Part shown: in pieces, positions 57,623 to 64,000 of the stretch
How positions within the stretch are numbered: the first letter of the stretch is position 1
How the letters are laid out: every line of letters begins with the position of its first letter
Source: Halomonas beimenensis
GTDB taxonomy: Bacteria > Pseudomonadota > Gammaproteobacteria > Pseudomonadales > Halomonadaceae
Reading direction: 5' to 3'
Assembly: GCF_002549795.1 (NCBI RefSeq)
Contig: NZ_CP021435.1
Span: 3,720,001-3,784,000, forward strand
Length of the DNA: 64,000 nt
Notes under the pieces: model-generated
Told to the model about the DNA's origin: nothing
Seen by the model: the letters and a program-made list of their open reading frames with translations, nothing else
Database searches by the model: none
Translations under genes and position numbers: made by a program

Positions 57623-59057
57623 GGTCTTCCTGGCTCGCCTCGCCGAGCATGCCGCGGCGCGTCCCGGGGCCACGGCCCTGAGCGACGACGGCCGACGGCT
57701 GCGCTATGGCCGACTCGAACCCGAGATCCGGCGACGCGCGCGATGCCTCGCGGACGTCGACGCACGCCGCGTCGGGCTGGCGCTGGACAACGGGCTCGAC
57801 TGGGCCCTGTGGGACCTGGCGCTGCTCGCCACCGACCGGGTCGCGGTGCCGATACCCGGCTTCTTCAACGACGCCCAGCGCCGTCACCTCGTCGAGCAGG
57901 CCGGCCTGGACACCTGGATCGGCCCGGGGGCCGAAGCGCACGGCTTCGTTCCGACGCGAGCGCGGACACTGGCCACCCGACCGGTGACCGCCCCGCCGCC
58001 CCTTCACGCGGGCACCACCCGCATCACCTTCACCTCCGGCACCAGCGGCACCCCCAAGGGCGTCTGCCTGGATACCCGGACGGTGCTGACCGTGATGTCG
58101 AGCCTGGCCGAGGCGATCGCCCCGGCCGCCATCGAACGGCACCTGGCCATGCTGCCGCTGGCGACCCTGCTCGAGAACCTGGGCGGCCTCTACCTGCCGC
58201 TGTGGATCGGCGCGAGCGTCGCCCTGCCCGGCACCGCCGAGGTGGGCTGGCGCGGGGCCAGCGGCTTCGATGCCGACACGGCCCTGGCCGCCATCGTTCG
58301 CCACCGGCCCCACAGCCTGATCCTGGTTCCCCAGCAGCTCCAGGCCCTGGTCGAGGCGTCCCCCACTCCCCCGACCGGCCTGCGCCTGGTCGCCGTGGGG
58401 GGCGCCCGGCTGGCCGGGCCAGCCTGCCGGCGGGCCCAGGAAGGCGGCTGGCCGGTGGTCGAGGGCTATGGCCTTTCCGAGTGTGCCTCGGTGGTCTGCC
58501 TCAACCGTCCCGGCGCGACGCATCGCGGCGTGGGCCCCCCGCTGCCCCATGCCCGGGTGCGACTGCGTCGCGACGGCGAGGTCGAGGTCGCCGGTGCCAC
58601 CCTGCTCGGCTACCTGGGCGAGCCGCCGGCGGGCGAGTGGCATGCCACCGGCGATCTCGGCCGCTGGGAGGACGGAGCGCTGGTGCTGGAGGGCCGCCGC
58701 CGGGACGTCTTCATCACCGCCTACGGCCGCAACGTCGACCCCCAGTGGGTGGAAGGCGTGCTCTGCACTCGACCGACCATCGCCCAGGCCCTGGTGTACG
58801 GCGAGGCCCTGACCGAGAACCGGGCACTGATCGTGCCCGCCCGTCCCGACCTCGCGGACGCCGTCATCGAGGCCGACATCGCCGCGGCCAACGATTCCCT
58901 GCCCGACTATGCCCGCATCGGGACCTGGCGACGCTGCGCCCCCTTCACCCCGGCCAACGGCCAGCTGACGGCCAACGGCCGGCTGCGTCGTTCGACCATC
59001 CTCGAGACCTACCCGGGCTGGCTCCGCCATCCCGATGCCCAAGGAGTGACCCCATGA
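57606..59057 (+). CDS. AMP-binding (acyl-adenylate-forming) enzyme
   Basis: The 483-aa ANL-superfamily enzyme has A3 ITFTSGTSGTPKGVCL (about 140-155), A5 EGYGLSECASVVCLN, A7 EWHATGDLG and a GRRRDVFITAYGRNVDP hinge/A8. This is most like long-chain acyl-CoA synthetases, but it is short and has a reduced N-terminus. At the A10 position the usual catalytic Lys appears to be Arg (LTANGRLRRSTIL). It probably activates a carboxylic acid for the neighbouring enzymes; CoA ligation is not certain. Its stop overlaps the next ATG by four bases. Confidence 0.87.
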   Translation: MPAPREVFLARLAEHAAARPGATALSDDGRRLRYGRLEPEIRRRARCLADVDARRVGLALDNGLDWALWDLALLATDRVAVPIPGFFNDAQRRHLVEQAGLDTWIGPGAEAHGFVPTRARTLATRPVTAPPPLHAGTTRITFTSGTSGTPKGVCLDTRTVLTVMSSLAEAIAPAAIERHLAMLPLATLLENLGGLYLPLWIGASVALPGTAEVGWRGASGFDADTALAAIVRHRPHSLILVPQQLQALVEASPTPPTGLRLVAVGGARLAGPACRRAQEGGWPVVEGYGLSECASVVCLNRPGATHRGVGPPLPHARVRLRRDGEVEVAGATLLGYLGEPPAGEWHATGDLGRWEDGALVLEGRRRDVFITAYGRNVDPQWVEGVLCTRPTIAQALVYGEALTENRALIVPARPDLADAVIEADIAAANDSLPDYARIGTWRRCAPFTPANGQLTANGRLRRSTILETYPGWLRHPDAQGVTP

Positions 59058-59746
59058 CCCCGTATCAGAGACTCCAGGCGGCCACCCGCGACGAACGCGA
59101 CTGGCTGCTGGCCGCGCCCCTGGTGACCCGCGCCCTGCAGGGCGAGGTCGATCGCGACGAGTACCTCGCCTTCCTCGGCCAGGCCTACCACCACGTGCGC
59201 TTCACGGTGCCGCTGATGATGGCCTGCGGAGCGCGCCTGCCGGAGCGCCTCGGCTGGCTACGCGAGGCGCTGGTGGAATACATCGACGAGGAGCACGGCC
59301 ATGAACGCTGGATCCTCGACGACATCCGGGCCGCCGGCGGCGATCCCGAGGCGGCCGCCGCGGCGACCCCGGACCCGGCCACGACGCTGATGGTGGCCTA
59401 CGTCCGCGATCGCATCGCCCACGGCAACCCGGTGGGCTTCTTCGGCATGGTGCAGGTGCTGGAAGGGACCAGTACCGCGGTCGCGACCCGGGCCGCCGAT
59501 CGGCTGCAGGCGAGCCTCGGCCTGCCCGACGACGCGCTGCGCTACCTGACCTCCCACGGCAGCCTGGACATCGGCCACCTGGCCTTCTTCGAGGGGCTGA
59601 TCGATCGCCTCGAGGACGCCGACCTGGCCGAGGTGATCGAGACCGCGCGGATGGTCTATCGCCTCTACGGCGCCATGTTCCGGGGCATCACCGCGCGCTG
59701 CCAGGGCGGAGACGCCACCCGGGAGCTCGCCGATGCGCTGGCCTGA
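59054..59746 (+). CDS. Heme-oxygenase-like (TenA/HDO-type) putative diiron enzyme
   Basis: The 230-aa all-helical protein belongs to the TenA/heme-oxygenase-like fold. Potential metal ligands are in the spacing seen in HDO enzymes such as UndA: His46-His47 (QAYHHVRF), Glu79/Glu80 and His83 (YIDEEHGHERW), Glu137 (VLEGTS), and Asp172/His175 (DIGHLAFFEGL). HDO proteins use iron and O2 to oxidise or fragment amino acids and fatty acids. Located after an adenylating enzyme and before an SDR, it is plausibly the oxidative step of a small pathway. Confidence 0.82.
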   Translation: MTPYQRLQAATRDERDWLLAAPLVTRALQGEVDRDEYLAFLGQAYHHVRFTVPLMMACGARLPERLGWLREALVEYIDEEHGHERWILDDIRAAGGDPEAAAAATPDPATTLMVAYVRDRIAHGNPVGFFGMVQVLEGTSTAVATRAADRLQASLGLPDDALRYLTSHGSLDIGHLAFFEGLIDRLEDADLAEVIETARMVYRLYGAMFRGITARCQGGDATRELADALA

Positions 59747-60563
59747 TCGCGATCGCCTCAGGGGGGGCTGGTCCACCCAGTGTGTCCTGCTCACCGGCGC
59801 CAGCGGCGGCATCGGCCGGGCCCTGGTGGACGAACTCGCCGGCGCCGGTGCGCGGCTGGTGATCACCGGCCGACGACGGGAACCCCTCGAGGCGCTGTGC
59901 CGCCGGCATGGCGCGTCGGTGACCGCCCAGCCGGCCGACCTGACCCGGGCCGAGGATCGCCACCGCCTGGCGATGGCCGCCGAGCGGCAGGGCTGCACCA
60001 TGCTGATCAATGCCGCCGGCGTGAACTGGGCCGGCAGCTTCGAGGCCTGCGACGACACGACCCTCGAACGCCTGGTGACCACCAACCTGACCGCCACCCT
60101 GCAGCTGACCCACGCCCTGCTGCCCCAGCTGCGGCGGGCGGAACGGGGCCGGCTGGTCAACCTGGGCTCGGCCTTCGGCGAGATCGGCTATCCGGGCCAG
60201 GCCGGCTACTGCGCCACCAAGTTCGCCCTGCGCGGCTTCAGCCAGGCGCTGCGCCGGGAGCTGGCCGACACCCCGGTGCGGGTGCTCTACATCGCGCCCC
60301 GAGCGACCCGGACCGCCATGAACGCGCCCGCCATGGAGGCGCTGAACGAGGCCCTGGGCAACGCCATGGATCCGCCCGAGGCGGTCGCCCGTCAGGTTCG
60401 GCGCGCCATCGAGCGGGGCCGGAAGGAGACCCGCCTGGGCGGCGCCGAACCCTTCCTCGCCCGGCTCAACGCCCTCGCCCCGGGGCTGGTCGATGCCGCC
60501 CTGCGTCGCCAGCTGCCCACCGTTCGGCGCTTCATCGCGCCCAAGGGAGGAAATGCCCCATGA
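59733..60563 (+). CDS. SDR-family oxidoreductase
   Basis: The 276-aa NAD(P)-dependent dehydrogenase has TGASGGIGRALVDEL (21-35) with the glycine-rich nucleotide site, INAAGVNWAG, LVNLGSAFGEIGYPGQ and the catalytic pair in AGYCATKFALRGF (Tyr159, Lys163). A helical C-terminal segment (ETRLGGAEPFLARLNALAPG) extends beyond the core and may dock on the membrane. It overlaps the diiron gene by 14 bases and the TPR gene by four, so it is co-translated with them. The substrate is unknown. Confidence 0.9.
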   Translation: MRWPDRDRLRGGWSTQCVLLTGASGGIGRALVDELAGAGARLVITGRRREPLEALCRRHGASVTAQPADLTRAEDRHRLAMAAERQGCTMLINAAGVNWAGSFEACDDTTLERLVTTNLTATLQLTHALLPQLRRAERGRLVNLGSAFGEIGYPGQAGYCATKFALRGFSQALRRELADTPVRVLYIAPRATRTAMNAPAMEALNEALGNAMDPPEAVARQVRRAIERGRKETRLGGAEPFLARLNALAPGLVDAALRRQLPTVRRFIAPKGGNAP

Positions 60564-61207
60564 AACGTCACGCCGCCACCCTGATCCTCGTGGCCCTGGC
60601 CGGCTGGCCGGGCGCCGTCGCCCTGGCCATGGACCCCGAGGTGGCTTCCATGGTCGACCGGCTCCAGACCCGCTGGGCCGAGATTCGCTATGCCCTGCCG
60701 GAAGAACGGCGCGAAGCGGCCTACGCCGCCCTCACCGACGAGGCCGACCGCGCCCTGGCCGCCCATCCCGAGGCGGCCGAGCTGCATGCCTGGGCCGGCA
60801 TCGTGCGCTCCACCCAGGCCGGCGCCACCGGCGGCCTGGGCGCCCTGAGCCTGGTCAAGCAGGCCAGGGCCGACCTGGAGAAGGCGCTGTCCCTGGATCC
60901 CCTGGCCCTGGACGGCGCCGCCTATACCAGTCTCGGGGCCCTCTACTACCAGGTGCCCGGCTGGCCGCTGTCCTTCGGCGACGATGCCCGTGCCGAGCGC
61001 TACCTGCGCCGCGGGCTGGCCGTTTCCCCCGACGGGCTCGACAGCCTCTACTTCTGGGGCGACTATCTGCACGAGCAGGGGCACGACGACCAGGCCCGCC
61101 GGGCCCTGCGTCAGGCCCTGGAGGCCGCCCCGCGGCCGGGCCGCGAGCGGGCCGACGCCGGGCGGCGCGCCGAGATCCGGGCCCTGCTCGACGAGCTCGA
61201 CCACTGA
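60560..61207 (+). CDS. Exported TPR-type protein
   Basis: The 215-aa protein has a signal peptide (MKRHAATLILVALAGWPGAVALA) and helical TPR-like repeats: AYAALTDEADRALAAHPEAAELHAWAG, ARADLEKALSLDPLALDGAAYTSLGALYYQ and YLRRGLAVSPDGLDSLYFWGDYLHEQG, ending QALEAAPRPGRERADAGRRAE. It is predicted to be periplasmic and may scaffold or sense for the operon. Its start overlaps the SDR stop by four bases and the response-regulator gene follows after 12 bases. Confidence 0.85.
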   Translation: MKRHAATLILVALAGWPGAVALAMDPEVASMVDRLQTRWAEIRYALPEERREAAYAALTDEADRALAAHPEAAELHAWAGIVRSTQAGATGGLGALSLVKQARADLEKALSLDPLALDGAAYTSLGALYYQVPGWPLSFGDDARAERYLRRGLAVSPDGLDSLYFWGDYLHEQGHDDQARRALRQALEAAPRPGRERADAGRRAEIRALLDELDH

Positions 61208-61219
61208 CAAGGAACGGCC

Positions 61220-61900
61220 ATGCGCATACTGCTGGTGGAGGACGATCCCAGCCTCGCGTCGGGCATCCGACTGGCGCTGAAACCGGAACACTACACCGTC
61301 GACCTCCTCGACGACGGCGCCGCCGCCCTGGCCACCCTCCAGGCCGGCGAACCCTTCGATGCGGTCATCCTCGACCTGGGCCTGCCCCGGCTCGACGGCG
61401 TGACCCTGCTCGAGCGCCTGCGCCGGGCCGGCAATCGGGTGCCGGTGCTGGTGCTGACCGCCCGGGACGGCATCGAGGACCGCATCCAGGGCCTCGACGC
61501 CGGCGCCGACGACTACCTGATCAAGCCCTTCGAGGTGGCCGAGCTCAAGGCCCGGCTGCGCGCCCTGCTGCGTCGCAGCCAGGGCCATGCCAGCAGCGAG
61601 CTCCATCACCGGGGGGTGGTGCTGGACCCGGGCAGTCGCCGGGTCACCTACCGGGGCGAGCCGGTCTCGCTGTCGCGTCGGGAATTCAGCCTGCTGCAGG
61701 AATTCCTCAGCCACCCGGGACGGGTCTTCACCCGCGACACTTTGACCCGGTTGGTCTATGGCTGGGACGAGGACGTGGAGAGCAACGCCATCGAGGTGCA
61801 TGTCCATCACCTGCGCCGCAAGCTCTTCCCCGAGCTGATCCGCACGCTGCGCGGCATCGGCTACGTCATGGACAAGGCGCCCCGGGACTCGGACGCATGA
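61220..61900 (+). CDS. OmpR-family response regulator (QseB/PmrA-like)
   Basis: The 226-aa regulator has a receiver (MRILLVEDDPSLASGIRLAL, Asp52 in VILDLGLPRLDG, Lys in DDYLIKPFEVAEL) and an OmpR winged helix (VSLSRREFSLLQEFLSHPGRVFTRDTL...VESNAIEVHVHHLRRKL). This sequence pattern is like QseB and PmrA, whose boxes (TTAAG-N6-TTAAG) are found upstream of the operon and of the gene at 63372. It overlaps the kinase start by four bases. Confidence 0.92.
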   Translation: MRILLVEDDPSLASGIRLALKPEHYTVDLLDDGAAALATLQAGEPFDAVILDLGLPRLDGVTLLERLRRAGNRVPVLVLTARDGIEDRIQGLDAGADDYLIKPFEVAELKARLRALLRRSQGHASSELHHRGVVLDPGSRRVTYRGEPVSLSRREFSLLQEFLSHPGRVFTRDTLTRLVYGWDEDVESNAIEVHVHHLRRKLFPELIRTLRGIGYVMDKAPRDSDA

Positions 61901-63273
61901 CCTCCATCCGTCGCCGTACCCTGGGCATCGTGCTGGGGGTCTTCGCCGCCAGCATGCTGGTCATCGGCCTCACCAGCTACCGGGACGCGGCCCATGAGGT
62001 GGAGGAACTCTTCGATGCCCGCCTCGCCCAGAACGCCCGGCTGCTGGAGGGACTGATGCGTGCCCCGCTGGGCGAGGTCCAGCGAGACGCCCTGCTGGCC
62101 AGCCTCGACAGTGCCCTGCAGCGGGCCGAACAGGCCGACCAGCGGATCGCCGGGCACCGTTACGAGGGCAAGGTCGCCTTCCAGATCTGGCGGGGCGAGC
62201 GATTGCTGCTGCGCTCCGCAAGCGCTCCCATGGCGCCCTTCACGGCCCGCCGGGACGGCTACGAGGACGTGGGCCTGGACGATCACCAGTGGCGGGTGTT
62301 CGCGCTGAGCGGCCCTGGGGACGGCCTGCGGGTGCTGGTCGGCGAGCGGGAGGACGTGCGCGGCGAGCTGGTCACCGCCATCGCCCTGCGCACCCTGGCG
62401 CCGGACCTGCTCGGCCTGCCCGTGCTGGCCGGGCTGCTGTGGTGGGCGATCGGCTGGGGGCTCAGGCCGCTGTCGCGCCTGGCCACCCAGATCCAGAGCC
62501 GGGACCCCCACAACCTTCGCCCCCTGCCGGACACGCCCCTGCCCCGGGAGCTGGCTACCATCACCCGGGCCCTGAATCGGCTGCTGGCGCGGATCCGCGA
62601 CCTGCGAACCCGGGAGAAACGCTTCATCGCCGATGCGGCCCATGAGCTGCGCACGCCCCTGGCCGTGCTCGACCTGCATGCCCAGAACGCCCTGGCCAGC
62701 GAGGACCCGGCCGACCGCCGGGAGGCACTGACCCAGCTGCGCGCCGGCGTGGCCCGAGCCACGCGGCTGGTCGCCCAGTTACTGACCCTGGCCCGGCTCG
62801 ACCCCGAGCAGGAGGAGGACGCCCCGAGCCAGGCGACCGACCTGCTCCATGAGGTGCGCGAGGCCCTGGCCGAGCTGCTTCCGCTGGCCTCGGAACAGGG
62901 CCAGGACATCCGGCTCGACGCCGACGAGGCCGCCGACTGGCGGCTCTCCACCGAACCGGGCGCCATCCTCACCCTGGTGCAGAACCTGGTCGGCAATGCC
63001 TTGCAGCATTCCCCGACCGGGGGACGGGTCGATATCGCCCTGACCCCGGAGCCCGATGCCGTGGTCCTGCGGGTGGACGATCAGGGTCCCGGCATCCCCG
63101 CGGAACGGCGCGGCCGAGTGCTGGCGCGCTTCCACCGCGCCGGGCCCGGCGCCGGCGCCGGCCTGGGCCTGTCCATCGTCGATCGCCCGGTCCCGCGCCA
63201 TGGGGGGCGCCTGAGCCTGGAAGCGGCCCCGGGGGGTGGCCTGCGGGTCGTGGTGCGACTGCCTCGCCCCTGA
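61897..63273 (+). CDS. Sensor histidine kinase (QseC/PmrB-like)
   Basis: The 458-aa membrane kinase has two transmembrane segments (TLGIVLGVFAASMLVIGLTS near the N-terminus and LLGLPVLAGLLWWAIGWGL at about 170-190) framing a periplasmic sensor domain of about 135 residues. The H-box DAAHELRTPLAVLDLHAQ has His249, the N-box is NLVGNALQHSPTGG, and the G1/G2 boxes are VDDQGPGIPAERRG and GAGLGLSIVD. It would phosphorylate the adjacent regulator. QseC and PmrB are the closest types, so the signal could be iron, lipid/envelope stress or an autoinducer-like molecule; none can be assigned. Confidence 0.92.
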   Translation: MTSIRRRTLGIVLGVFAASMLVIGLTSYRDAAHEVEELFDARLAQNARLLEGLMRAPLGEVQRDALLASLDSALQRAEQADQRIAGHRYEGKVAFQIWRGERLLLRSASAPMAPFTARRDGYEDVGLDDHQWRVFALSGPGDGLRVLVGEREDVRGELVTAIALRTLAPDLLGLPVLAGLLWWAIGWGLRPLSRLATQIQSRDPHNLRPLPDTPLPRELATITRALNRLLARIRDLRTREKRFIADAAHELRTPLAVLDLHAQNALASEDPADRREALTQLRAGVARATRLVAQLLTLARLDPEQEEDAPSQATDLLHEVREALAELLPLASEQGQDIRLDADEAADWRLSTEPGAILTLVQNLVGNALQHSPTGGRVDIALTPEPDAVVLRVDDQGPGIPAERRGRVLARFHRAGPGAGAGLGLSIVDRPVPRHGGRLSLEAAPGGGLRVVVRLPRP

Positions 63274-63292
63274 CACCGAACCGTCATCGTTG

Positions 63293-63309
63293 TTTAAGCC
63301 CGCGTTAAG
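63293..63309 (+). promoter_or_regulatory. PmrA/QseB-type direct repeat upstream of the 95-aa membrane protein gene
   Basis: TTTAAGCCCGCGTTAAG is two TTAAG half-sites 11 bases apart. It matches the site at 56920-56936 in sequence and spacing and lies 62 bases before the ATG at 63372, immediately after the kinase gene. Confidence 0.65.
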
Positions 63310-63371
63310 CCAACGCCGGTATCGTGCTTTCATCTGGAGCCACAACGATAACGACACCGGGACAACTCACC

Positions 63372-63659
63372 ATGAACACGACGCCGATGACGACCCTCCT
63401 GGAAGACACCCTGCACCGCGCCGTCTGGTTGGTGCTGGCCGGCGTGCTGGTGCTCGCCGCGGGCTGGCTGATCGCCTGCTGGGGCGTGGGCGGCATGCCC
63501 CTGGGACTGGCCAGCCTGGCCGCGGCGGCGATCGCCCTGTTGTGGCCGGAGGAGGTCACGCCCGACGACGGCGAGCAAGCGAACGGACGGGAAAGCCGCC
63601 TTCACCATTTCACCCAGGCCAGCCTGCTGACCCTGGTGGCGCTGCAGCTGGCCGCGTGA
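63372..63659 (+). CDS. Small membrane protein, 95 aa, putative QseB-type target
   Basis: The protein begins MNTTPMTTLLEDTLHRAVWL and has two hydrophobic helices (VWLVLAGVLVLAAGWLIACW and LGLASLAAAAIALLW). A charged loop follows (PEEVTPDDGEQANGRESRL), and a third weakly hydrophobic tail (HHFTQASLLTLVALQLAA). No family is recognised. It lies just after the QseC-like gene and behind its own PmrA/QseB-type direct repeat, so it may be controlled by the same regulator. ATG at 63372 is used; an upstream frame beginning at 63324 lacks support. Confidence 0.7.
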   Translation: MNTTPMTTLLEDTLHRAVWLVLAGVLVLAAGWLIACWGVGGMPLGLASLAAAAIALLWPEEVTPDDGEQANGRESRLHHFTQASLLTLVALQLAA

Positions 63660-63677
63660 CCTCGCGACCGCCCCTAT

Positions 63678-64000
63678 TCAAGGCTCGACCACCAGCCGGG
63701 GCGACCCCGCCGGCAGGACCTGCAGGGACTTCAGGAAGGCGATGATCGCCCGGCGCTCCTCGAGCGGCAGGGCGACGAAGGCGTCCCGGCTCGGGCGTCC
63801 CTCCCCGCCATGGGCCCGGATGGCCTCGGTCAGGGTGATCAGGTCGCCTCGATGCCCGTAGGGCGCCGAGTTGCCCGCGTCCCACAGCTTGCGGGTGATG
63901 AAGAACTCCGACCCCGGCAGCTCGCCCTGGTCGGGGCGCCCCTGGTCGAGGTACTCGTTGCAGAAGTGGCGGATCGCGCCCGCCATGCCCGGTGGGTCGC
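63678..64000 (-). CDS. Di-heme oxidoreductase-like protein, N-terminal part beyond the window
   Basis: The C-terminal 107 or so codons of a leftward gene are visible, ending LPAGSPRLVVEP. The segment FITRKLWDAGNSAPYGHRGDLITLTEAIRAHGGEG, cut here to LWDAGNSAPYGHRGDLITL, and EERRAIIAFLKSLQ matches the C-terminus of di-heme (thiol oxidoreductase/cytochrome c peroxidase-like) proteins, where a distal Met or His ligates heme. Any CxxCH motifs would lie outside the window. The gene converges with the 95-aa membrane gene. Confidence 0.65.
   Translation of the reverse strand, partial: DPPGMAGAIRHFCNEYLDQGRPDQGELPGSEFFITRKLWDAGNSAPYGHRGDLITLTEAIRAHGGEGRPSRDAFVALPLEERRAIIAFLKSLQVLPAGSPRLVVEP

Overview
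The window is a GC-rich (roughly 70 percent) chromosomal segment that looks like a moderately halophilic gammaproteobacterium of the Halomonas type. This is inferred from the gene families, the glnA/ntrBC locus, the betaine-binding protein, the sodium-coupled transporters and the type I-E CRISPR system; no rRNA or other decisive marker is present. Nearly the whole window is densely coding. I saw no tRNA, rRNA, IS element or prophage.

Layout. 1-4.9 kb: partial RNase T2, ATP-grasp (RimK-like) protein, dGTPase-like HD hydrolase, aminopeptidase P. 5.1-11 kb: nitrogen control, with ntrC and ntrB transcribed leftward from a readable sigma54 promoter with overlapping NtrC boxes, a DUF4124 protein, a ZIP transporter with an apparent frameshift, and glnA with its own sigma54 promoter and NtrC box. 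11.4-20.8 kb: typA, a small hypothetical protein, an SNF-family Na+ symporter and a branched-chain-amino-acid-type ABC transporter (livG, livF, livH, livM, and livK convergent). 21-25.8 kb: dienelactone hydrolase-like protein, dicarboxylate/amino acid symporter, C45-family hydrolase, a small protein behind a Fur box, a small exported protein, DUF4202 protein.

25.9-42.5 kb: a complete type I-E CRISPR-Cas locus. The array runs leftward from a leader at 32525-32630 and has about 107 canonical 29-bp repeats plus two decayed ones at the distal end. All eight cas genes lie upstream in one leftward operon (cas3, cse1, cse2, cas7, cas5, cas6e, cas1, cas2). A WYL-domain regulator is divergent from cas3.

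42.5-51.4 kb: methyltransferase, exported protein, a Zur-box-preceded zinc uptake operon (a His-rich 49-aa membrane peptide, znuC, znuB, znuA), and an Att-like ABC exporter (ATPase, permease, lipocalin-type lipoprotein). 51.4-56.9 kb: LysR regulator, DoxX, DODA dioxygenase, betaine-binding protein, glyoxalase I, small proteins, NlpC/P60 lipoprotein.

57-63.7 kb: a tightly overlapping operon of thermostable-hemolysin-family protein, acyl-adenylating enzyme, heme-oxygenase-like putative diiron protein, SDR, TPR protein and a QseBC/PmrAB-like two-component system. PmrA/QseB-type direct repeats (TTAAG-N6-TTAAG) precede both this operon and the small membrane-protein gene after it. This is the best candidate for a poorly described small-molecule system in the window. 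The window ends in a partial di-heme oxidoreductase.
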